From Chamaecrista fasciculata (Eukaryota; Streptophyta; Magnoliopsida; Fabales; Fabaceae): a stretch of DNA of 64,000 bases. Position 1 is the first letter of the stretch. Each line of letters starts with the position of its first letter. The position numbers and the translations under genes were made by a program. Shown one piece after another: positions 55,401 through 64,000 of this stretch. A model generated the notes under the pieces. It saw only the letters and a list, made by a program, of their open reading frames with translations. It was not told the DNA's origin and did not search any database. Location: contig QANZ01023510.1 in assembly GCA_003254925.1 (NCBI GenBank), positions 179,247 to 243,246 on the forward strand, written 5' to 3'.

Positions 55401-58060
55401 AGAAGGGCCTGATATATTGGCGTTGTCAAGAAGGGCATCCATCTCGTCCACGCAAGATTCATGATCTATGTAAACAAATATTTATGTGTCAAAGACAAGC
55501 TTATCAAGGCAAAGGAAGAACAGAAAAGGGGAAAACAGGTGAGAAAATCAGAAGAACAAGTAAATACATTTTTTCTCGCATAACTTGCAAGTTTGTAGGT
55601 CATACACAGTGGCATCATCCCCCTTTTTAATGGTCCCACTGGCTATTCCACAGAACTTGCAGGTGCAGTTTGGGCAATTCCAGTCTCCAGGGGGAAGCAT
55701 CTGCAACAAAATATATATTAATGCCTCAGGAAAAATCATCCTCTTGAGATAAAACAAACAGTAGCCATATTATACGCCATGTTCTATTAACAGCATATCA
55801 CTTCATATAGTGCCAATAAAATACGTACACCTACCTGTATATCCAAGCAGTTCTGATGAAAAGTTGAAGGACAACCATCACAACAGATTAAATCTCCACC
55901 ATCTCCACATATGCCACAAGTATCATCATTTGGATCATCACCATCAATATCTACCGAGTGGAAAGCAATCTTTTCAGAATTCTCTTGTCTATTCCATGCA
56001 TCTATCTGGCACTGTAGAAGAGAAACTCCAGAATCCAAGTATATGTTTTGAAATGGCTGGCGCAATTTGCTTCCTGCATGAATCTCAAACTTTGAAACTG
56101 TGAGGATTTTACTACAGCAGCCACAATGAATGCCATCTCTTGTTATCCATCCCTCCAGCATTACTCGTTTTCGCTTTCGATACTGAACCTTTTGGCTTAA
56201 CTGCACTGCCCCAGAATCAATCAACCAAGAAAGTACTGTCCGTTTTCCGGTATATGGAACAAAGCCATCAGATTCTGAATTTAAACCCTTGTTAGAACTA
56301 CGAATTAATAAAGTACATCGTCCATGTTTTCTACTTTTCCTTCCATGTACCATATGGGGATCAGATCCAGATAATGGTTTTTCAGAGCCCTCATTTGTCT
56401 GACGGGTGGAGCCCAGAGATTTAGAGCTAGAACCAAAAACAGCATTTTCAGTCATCTTATTTTTCATTGACTTATTTCCCTGCTTTATAAAGGAGCTTAG
56501 TTTCTCTTCATTGCTATCACTATCAAAGCTACTATGAGTTTTCTTGCTGCCCGCAGATCTTTTAATCTGAGGTTCCTTTTCACTATCACTCTCACTACAG
56601 TCTCTTTGCTTCTTCTTCAATTCTTTCTCCATCTTCTTCCTAGTCTTCCTTGTTAATTGACTAAGCACCTCATCTGAAATAAGGGCAAATGAAGATCCAT
56701 CTCCCCTGGGCTTCACCTCCTTATCATCTTCAACCAATTGCTTTTGAAGTGCATCATAGGCCTTGATGATTGACCAGTAGGCTGTACCCACTGGATTAAT
56801 ATAAACTGCATCTAGATAGTCTCTATTCCTTCGAGGCCGATAGTCTATTGTCCAACCTGCATTTAGCAGCATCTCCCTTATTTTTTCTCGCAGCTTCTGT
56901 TTCTCTGTGCCACTACCACGCCTGACTTTTCCTTCTTTCAGTTTTGTAGGTGGGAGCTTTTCATGCAAGGGAGTCTGTTCGTCCTCCGAACTTACTCTCT
57001 TCACAGACTTGCGAACTTCAGTCCTTTTTAGTCCCGGGTTCAATGATGTGTCACTGTTCCCTGAATCCCATTCTTCACCCTTACTGTCTTTACTTGATAA
57101 TGATTTTCTAGAAGTAATCTTTTTATCTGGCCTAACAACTAGACCTGATTTCTCAGGATGTGGTGTTTCTGAGTACGATGGAGGATGGATCAGAACATTC
57201 CTCTTAGTACTGCCCTCTTTCCACAAATTCTGTCGTCTTTCCATAGGTTTGCGGTGATCATAGTGTTCAAGTGGCCCAAGCACCTTCTTCTTGTTGACCT
57301 TCACCTTCAAAACACCATTTTTCCCCTGAACTCTAATAGATTCATCAGCATTGCCGACAAACTTCTCTCTCAACAAGGAAAGAGGCAATTGAGCCCCATC
57401 CCTGTCCACCTTAAACCTACTGTGGTCTACATTATTTCCCATATACGAGCCAGTAACCCTATCGTAATAGGAATTCTTTCTCTTTTCATGAACATGTCTG
57501 CTAGAGCCTGTATCAAATTCCCTTTCAGTTCCACTTCTAGCTGCATGCTTTGATCCCATATACCTTCCTCCATCAAAACCAACTCCATTATCATCAAAAT
57601 GCCTCCTTCGCATCTTTTCCATATGAATTCCGTCATACTCATCAAAATCAAAGACATCCAACTTATTCCGTTTCATCTCCCTCTCCTCAAAACCATTATT
57701 GTCAGTCAGGCCATCCTCATTACACCTAACTAGCGCCATTCTATCTCTCTTTCTACCAAATTCACTACCTTCAACCATGCCGCGCTCGAAGGCAGTCAAA
57801 CCATTGCAGACTCGAACAGTCTCGGGACCCACCCTGTGTCTGCTAGGAGGCATCAGTAATTCATCGCTTGATCCTGAATCACTTAAGGCCACACTGTGTC
57901 GTTTCTTGACCTTTTTTGTATCATACAGCTTCCGTGAACTAGAAGAACCAACCCCACCAGGCAAAAAATCTCCTTTCTTTTTAACAATTAAACAGCCCGA
58001 GGAGTTTCTGTTCTTGACCACAACCCCAGAAGGGCCAACTGATCTCATCCCCGGTTCCAT
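50444..58060 (-). CDS. PHD-finger / GNAT chromatin protein (IDM1/ROS4-like family)
   Basis: Eight exons: 58060-55835, 55700-55568, 55465-55377, 54029-53791, 53009-52923, 51816-51717, 51582-51372 and 51288-50444. The total is 3930 nt (1309 aa). An in-frame TAG directly before the ATG fixes the start. Order: basic, Ser-rich N-terminal half (1-~580); Tify/Jas-binding-type domain (~585-692, [40 protein letters not shown]); C4HC3 PHD finger from Cys715 ([30 protein letters not shown]); a second cysteine-rich PHD-like segment to ~816; a GNAT domain (~850-1000) with [18 protein letters not shown] as the probable acetyl-CoA loop; and an acidic Ser-rich tail (~1029-1309). IDM1 relatives acetylate histone H3 at methylated loci and assist active DNA demethylation; function here is inferred. 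A 5' UTR intron (58519-58061) is likely. Confidence 0.92.
52462..52491. repeat. (CT)n microsatellite in PHD-gene intron 5
   Basis: A CT run of about 15 units inside the intron between exons 5 and 6 (51817-52922). Confidence 0.9.
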
Positions 58061-60350
58061 CTACATGAAACAACCAGACTAAAAACCCCCCAAAATCTTC
58101 AAACTCCGCCCTAGAAATTCCATCCCCAAGAATTCACCAAAGGAAGAACAAAAGGATCCAACCCAGAACCTCTAAATCAAGAGACGCTACCAGATCTGAA
58201 GCACAATAATCGGAATGTCATAAGGTTTTCCCCTAGGCAAAAACCCCCTTAAATCCTCGAACTTCCCCCCTAAGATTTCCTTCCCCAAAATTCAGTAAGA
58301 TAAAAAAAAAAACAAAACAAAACAAAAGAGAATCCAACCCTGAACCCCTAAATCAGGAGACGCTAACAGATCTGAAGCACAAAAAGCAGAATGGGAGAAA
58401 GTCTTCCCCTCAGCAAAAACCCCCCCAGAAAAAGGAGACCGAAACGGCAAAACAAGAATTTGGAAGGGTCTCACCTCGCCTGAAAATTTACCGATTCCCC
58501 AAGCGGTAAATTGTCTCACCGAGAGGGTCGATCAGTGACGCAATTCCCCGGCGGAAGGAAACTGATCGGAGAGGTAGCGAGTCCGAGAGAGGAAGAGAAA
58601 GAGAGAGATTGAGAGAGAGATATCTGGGGTTGGGATTTTGCAGTGCCAGTTTATAAATACCCAAACCATTGTTCTACTCTCTCTGTCATATTATTATCAA
58701 GATTATTTCTTTTTCTCTGCTTTTTTTCTTTTTCCTAATTCCTCCTCCCATCTTCACTCTCTCCCTTTCCCATCCCGTTTCCGTGTACTATATAGCATAG
58801 CATGCATCATCATCTATCTCTCTCTCTATTTTCTTTCCCCTCCGAATCCTCTGTTTACATCACCCACTGAAACTCCCTCTACGGTTCTGATCTCGCCACG
58901 TCATTCGAGAGGTGACATGTGGCAATCTCAGATAACGTGGCATCATCATACGGGCTCAACCTCGGGCCGTACTTGTTTCATGAGGATGCTTTTTTCTGGT
59001 GAGAGGGGAATTGGAAAAACCGAGGAAGCTGAGGAACACGCGCGGGCAGTGTGCGCGTGGAAGAGAAGAGAGAGACAATAGGATCTGAGAGAGAGAGAGA
59101 GAGAGAGCGGTGTTTGCTGGGCTTTGTGTTTCGTCTCAAACATGAATATGAATGACCTCACCCTCTCTTACTCTCTTTGGTTGGGCCTTTTGCTCTTTTG
59201 GTAAATTCTAGGTTTCTGCCTCCTCCATCTTTTCTACCTTTTTTTTATTTTCACAACACATTAAACACTTATCAATTCTTCAAGCTAAAAAAAATTAATC
59301 AAGTCTCTTTCTTTTTCTTTTTCTTTTTTTTTGTATAAAACCAAATTTAAGGTGCTAATATTTTTTTTCCTAAGGTATCTCTAAGTCCGGGTTAAAAATT
59401 AATCCTTCACGAATCTGAGCTCCAATTAAAGTTTTGTCATTGGCCAATTGGTTGCTGCATACACAAGAAGGGGTTCAAACCCTCGACACTTGCTTAAGCG
59501 ACCTAGTGAGTTAATCACTAGACTAACCAAACTTAGTTTAACGTGCTAGTATTTGTTAAATAGGTATTGTCTTTTTCTTTTAAGTGTTTGAAATTTGAAG
59601 TTTAATATTAAGAAAATATGAATATTTACATTGTTTATCGATATGATGTGGAGCATGAGCTTTAAAAGTTAAAACTTTCATAACAATTACGTGAAAGTAT
59701 ATGGAAAAAAAATCTTTTGATTTTTTTATAAATGGATCAAATTTTATTTTGGTTTTATTCTTTTTTTGTGTTTTAAAATGATTTTTTATGTTTTCATATT
59801 TTTTTATTTATAGCCTCAAACTTATTTTTAAAATGTAATTTAATATTTTGTGTTGATAGCTCCAACTATATAAATAATAAATTTATCAATAATCAATAAT
59901 AACATATAATTGTAAACTTATTGTATTCAGATATGAAAAAAAAATAATTAATTCTACTCATTTAATCATAAAATAAATAATTCATTTTTTGAATTCAATT
60001 TAATTTTAGTTATTAGCAATCTCAAGATAAAAATTTTTAGCTTATTAAAAATATTATATGAGTTTAAACTCGAACTCGTGAGATTATAAATATATTTATA
60101 TTTAAAATTTAAAATAAAAAATAAAACTTAAAAGTAATGAGATCTTTTTTTTTTGGCCAAAATAAGTAATGAGATCCTAAAATGTCATTTTGAAAAAAAA
60201 TGTAATAATAATAATTTGATATAATAATAAGTGAGCTATACTCCAAGAAAGAGAATTAAGATTTAATTTTCATAGTCGATATTATTAAAATATTTTTTTA
60301 ATAAAAAACTGCCTCCAAAGAAGCAAGGAAAACAAAATAGTAAACACTAA
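58061..60350. other. PHD gene 5' region and gene-free spacer
   Basis: 58061-58519 is the probable leader intron of the PHD/GNAT gene (donor CG|GTGAGA on the minus strand, acceptor ATGTAG just before the ATG). 58520-~58650 is a likely 5' UTR exon, rich in GA/CT. A (GA)n run occurs at 59080-59107. The rest is AT-rich, with no supported gene; the open frame at 58638-59081 is CT-rich promoter sequence. Confidence 0.5.
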
Positions 60351-60817
60351 GGCCCAGTTCATTTCCGTTTTGATTATAATCTGTTTTGATTATAATCATA
60401 ATAAACATGTTCGTTTACGTTTTTTTCCTGATTCAATTATAATCATGATTTTTAAATAATCAAACACACTCAATTACACTTATACCCCTATACATATACC
60501 TATAATTACCTATACTCTAAAACAATCAATCACCCATCACAAGGACAAAATAGTCATTTACCGCAAACACATTTTAATTATAATAAAATCACAACTTACT
60601 TTTTCCAACTTTTTCTTCCATTTATAAACCTATACAATTTATCAATTTCCTTACTTTTTATCCACCTACCACAATCATTACATACCCATTTTAATAATTT
60701 CACATCAAATAATCAACAATCATCCAAACACCACTACAAAAATAATCAACTTTGATTATAATCACACTACGATTATAATCAAAACAAATTTTATAAAAAA
60801 CGGAAACGAACTGACCC
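60351..60817 (+). mobile_element. PIF/Harbinger MITE, copy A (467 bp, TAA duplication)
   Basis: Left end GGCCCAGTTCATTTCCG; right end CGGAAACGAACTGACCC, i.e. GGGTCAGTTCGTTTCCG inverted. Both are flanked by TAA (60348-60350 and 60818-60820). The subterminal GATTATAATC is repeated on both sides. A TAA/TTA duplication with GGSCC.GTTCG termini is typical of the Tourist/PIF-Harbinger group. No transposase. The two ends differ inside the TIR, so the element has an identifiable orientation; copy B is its relative in the opposite orientation. Confidence 0.85.
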
Positions 60818-60904
60818 TAAAGCAGACAATACAGACCCACCACAAACCAAGAAACACCTAAAACCTAAAATCACCAGCACCCATGGCATTGTGAGGGATT
60901 TTAA

Positions 60905-62273
60905 GGGTCAGTTCGTTTCCGTTTTTTTTAGAATTTGTTTTGATTATAATCATGTTTTGATTATAATCAAATTTGTTTATTTTTGTAGTGGTGTTTGGAT
61001 GATTGTTGATTATTTGTGTGAAATTATTAAAATGGGTATGTAATGATTGTGGTAGGTGGATAAAAAGTAAGGAAATTGATAAATTGTATAGGGGTATAAA
61101 TGGAAGAAAAAGTTAGAAAAAGTAAGGTGTGATTTGATTATAATAAAAGTGTGTTTGGATGTGATTGTTGTTGTGAAAAAAAACAAAAATGTTACTGTTT
61201 GCCTTGAAAAACGTGAAATTTTGATTATTTTTGTGAGTGGGTTGGGGGATGTTTTTCCGAATCGGTGCACCGTTTCATTTTTTGCCTACGAAACGGTGCA
61301 CCAACGAGGATTAAATTGTCTTTCAGCACCCAAATTCGGTGCACCAGCGAAGCAAATCGGTGCACCGATTCACATTAGATGAGAGAGAATGTTACAACAT
61401 CATTCGGACCCGAAAAAATTATCCAACTTAGCTTATTGTCACTCTCCCTCTCTCATCTCTCGTCACTCTCCCTTCCCTCTCTCTCGTGTTGCATCTCTCG
61501 TCACTCTCCCTCTCTCTCGTCTTGCAGATGAACACGCATTCATGAATTAATCAAGTGGATCCAACCCTTTTGATGAATAAGTTTATGAAATCCATAGTTT
61601 CGAACGAAGATAACAATTTTGCCACTGATTAGTGTCTCTGACAATTTCGCCACTGATTCTTCCACCGACGAAAACGACGACGGCCACAGCACAGAGATAT
61701 GATTGGGGACGGTCGAAATCCCGTCGATCTTGACCTCGCCGGACGGTCCTGATTCGCCGATTGTCTGAAATCGGCTCTGTTCTTCGGCGACGACGGTTCT
61801 GTCGAGAAAAGGGCGGAGCTCCGGCGAGAGTGACGGTGGTTGTTGGGTGGTTCGAGAGAGATAAGCCCAACCATTGATGAAGAGAGTGGATGATTTTCAG
61901 AGACTGATTTGCAGAGAAAATGGAAGCGAGAGAGACTCGACAGTGGGGAAGAAGATTATGAACTTTGGCTAAAATATGAATTTCAATCCTAAATTATTTG
62001 GACAAAATAACAATTTAGCCCAACACAAGAATGAGTATTTCCAAAATGGTCCAATATTGAGGTAAAAGACCATTTTGCCCTTTGTGATTGGAGAATGAAT
62101 GTATTAGAGTATAGGTAATTATAGGTTTATGTATAGGGGTATAAGTGTAATTGAGTGTGTTTGATTATTTAAGAATCATGATTATAATTGAATCAGGAAA
62201 AAAACGTAAACGAACGTGTTTATTTTGATTATAATCAAAACAGATTATAATCAAAACGGAAACGAACTGGGCC
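60905..62273 (-). mobile_element. PIF/Harbinger element, copy B (1,369 bp) with unrelated internal insert
   Basis: Starts GGGTCAGTTCGTTTCCG and ends CGGAAACGAACTGGGCC, flanked by TAA at 60902-60904 and 62274-62276. Its first ~260 bp match the right part of copy A (inverted). Its last ~190 bp match the left part of copy A, including 30-40-bp stretches with one or two differences. Between them, ~61165-62085 has no counterpart in copy A. This insert contains four GGTGCACC palindromes, CT-rich blocks (61441-61527) and a GC-richer segment (61650-61870). An open frame on the minus strand (61583-61870) covers the latter, but I recognise no protein in it. Confidence 0.82.
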
Positions 62274-62276
62274 TAA

Positions 62277-63304
62277 CTGTTTACTTTCGGTTTAAATAAA
62301 ATTAATTTTTGTCTATATTTTATAAAGTATATACATTTTATTTTGATGGCGTGTCATCGTATCAAATACGTGTTTATACTTAACACTCGTACCACACTCA
62401 CACAAACACATATTTTCAAGTTTGAGAATATAAAATTAAATTTTTGTAATTTTAACATGATAAATAACAAAAATTAATGACACATATGATATATATTGTG
62501 AATAAATATTATAATGTTTAATGTTTTTATCGAAATTTATGTATTTTTAATTATTTATATATAAGCATATGACGTGTCATACCATTTTAAAAATTGAACA
62601 TATAGATATGTCTAGTGTCAATGCTTTATAACCTATATTATTAGAAGAAACTCATAATTTAATAAGAAATTGCAAAAATCAAATAAAATATGATTCGTTG
62701 AGAAAAATAAGATTTTAAAGGAAAGGATATTGTACTTCTCACGTCCCATCATTTCTCAACTCTCAAGAATCTTTCCAATACATGAAAGTATGAAACCAAC
62801 TTCTCAGCTACGCACAATACAAGGTTGCATAGTAGGCCGGCAACTAAGAGCAAATTGCGCCACCCTGCTTCAATTTGCTTTTGTCCATATTTCACACCAA
62901 TATCTTTAAAAAAAAAATTGAAAGATAAAAAGTAATAGTGTATATTTTAGAATTTTATGTTGTAAAGATTATTTTTTTATATTTTAGAAAATATAAATTG
63001 AATATATTTTTAATATTATTTTTATTTTGTATGTTATTAATATATTTTTTTTATATTTTTTTGAATAAATTAAGTTATACTTTTTACTTTATATATTTGA
63101 AGTGAATTTCAATATGGTCTTTAATATATTTTTTATTTAAATTGATCTTATTTTTTAACACTAGTCCTTAAATTTATTATGTTAGCTTTTTTTAATTAAA
63201 AATGACATAGCACTTCCTTTAAAAGAAAAAGTTACATTAAACTTATTTGATGAGGTATCACTAAGAACATGTAGGATATTTTGTGATTTTGTATCTGTTT
63301 ATTA
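62277..63304. other. AT-rich gene-free spacer
   Basis: About 1 kb between the Harbinger copy B and the right-hand Helitrons. Mostly A/T runs; nothing recognised. Confidence 0.55.
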
Positions 63305-63496
63305 TCTATATCTATATCTTATATTATATGGTTCCACCCCTTTCTGATCGTCCATGTTTAAAATTATAGTCTATGAAATTAAAAATAAGAGAAAATTTAC
63401 TATTTGGTCTCTCTTTCTTTACTAAGTTAATAATTTAGTCCCTTATTTATTTTACATACATATTTGCGTGCCCGTTAGGGCACACAAAGCCTCTAG
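63305..63496 (+). mobile_element. Complete 192-bp mini-Helitron
   Basis: 5' A|TCTATATCTATATCTTATAT, then TTATATGGTTCCACCCC. 3' hairpin GTGCCC-GTTA-GGGCAC, then CACAAAGCCTCTAG|T. The body is close to identical to the minus-strand copy at 17517-17686, with scattered substitutions and a longer 5' TATATC repeat. It fits Helitron terminal rules. Confidence 0.85.
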
Positions 63497-64000
63497 TTAT
63501 ATTATATGTCTAAGACGGTTTATAGTTGGTCAAAATTATATAATTTAAAAATTACAAAGTCAATTTAATTTTTAGTCACCCACACCCACACCCACGTTCA
63601 TCACTCCATTATATTAATTAAAAAAGTTGGCCATGATAAAAAAATTTTAACCCACTTTCATCACTCCCCAAATAAATATATTAAAAAATATAATACAAAT
63701 TAAATTAATCACTCCAAACATTTTGTAACCGTCAATATCTTGCAATAAATTATAAATCTTACTTAAATTTTGGTCATCAAAGTTTTTACATTTTGATAAA
63801 TAAATCCTTCTGTTGATAAATTATTTACATAGTCTTACATTTTTTGCATTGCAATTTTTATTATAGATGACAAATGTTGTCATTAAATCAATTTTTATTA
63901 TTTAAAGATAAAATAAAAAAAAATTGTAACTTTTTATTCAATTCTAATTTTTTAATAATTTAAAATTTAAGATACATATTTGCGTGCCCGTTAGGGCACA
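63497..64000 (+). mobile_element. Second Helitron, abutting the first; 3' part runs off the window
   Basis: Directly after the CTAG of the preceding element comes TTATATTATATG, then CGGTTTATAGTTGGTCAAAA, which parallels the 5' block of the TSR2-intron element (TATATTATATGGCTCC..TTTATGGTTGGTCAAAA). At 63980-64000 the 3' hairpin motif TGCGTGCCCGTTAGGGCACA appears again, cut by the window end. Both ends of a longer relative thus seem present, with the 192-bp copy inserted at its 5' edge. Confidence 0.6.

Noticed and set aside
58638-59081. 147-codon plus-strand ORF upstream of the PHD gene
   Set aside because: CT/GA-rich promoter and leader sequence of the opposite-strand gene; no domain.
61583-61874. 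Overlapping minus-strand ORFs of 95 and 81 codons in Harbinger copy B
   Set aside because: Arg/Pro-rich translations in two frames of the same GC-richer segment, with no recognisable transposase or other domain.

Overview
The window is nuclear DNA from a flowering plant, almost certainly a eudicot. It is AT-rich and holds eleven protein-coding genes with plant-type GT-AG introns, several chloroplast-targeted products, and gaps filled with short non-autonomous DNA transposons and microsatellites. All exon boundaries given here were read by eye from splice sites. In every multi-exon gene the exon lengths sum to a multiple of three, the phases agree at each junction, and the protein length fits the family, except for a short TSR2-like gene. 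Species cannot be named from this sequence.

Layout. 1-5.0 kb: no gene recognised. 5.0-9.6 kb (-): plastid folate-biopterin transporter. 10.6-12.2 kb (-): short TSR2-like pre-rRNA processing protein. 14.2-14.8 kb (+): OVATE family protein. 14.8-20.5 kb: gene-free, with mini-Helitrons and MITE debris. 20.6-21.1 kb (+): plastid SecE1. 22.2-25.8 kb (-): cysteine synthase (OAS-TL). 27.4-27.8 kb (+): ferredoxin C1-type protein. 29.6-32.6 kb (-): FRIGIDA-like protein. 32.9-39.4 kb: transposon-rich (two hAT-type elements, one long foldback Mutator-like element, other MITEs). 40.1-41.8 kb (-): ribosomal protein S18. 43.9-45.0 kb (+): PSB27-H2/LPA19-like photosystem II assembly protein. 45.7-49.1 kb (-): imidazoleglycerol-phosphate dehydratase. 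50.4-58.1 kb (-): large PHD-finger/GNAT chromatin protein. 58.1-64 kb: gene-free, with two inverted PIF/Harbinger elements and nested mini-Helitrons.

The genes do not form a pathway or operon. What ties them together is ancestry. From memory, OFP, SecE1, OAS-TL, FdC1, FRIGIDA-like, HISN5 and PHD/GNAT match seven consecutive Arabidopsis loci (At4g14860 to At4g14920) in the same order, with RPS18 and PSB27-H2 placed between the FRIGIDA-like and HISN5 genes. TSR2 and the folate transporter recall the duplicated Arabidopsis segments around At3g22 and At2g32. The region therefore looks like a well-preserved ancestral eudicot block whose gene-proximal spacers and introns were colonised by small transposons, many with still-readable target-site duplications. 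I found no new multi-gene system. The most unusual material is in the transposons: a repeat-bearing insert in one Harbinger element, a telomere-like repeat inside a foldback element, and nested Helitrons.
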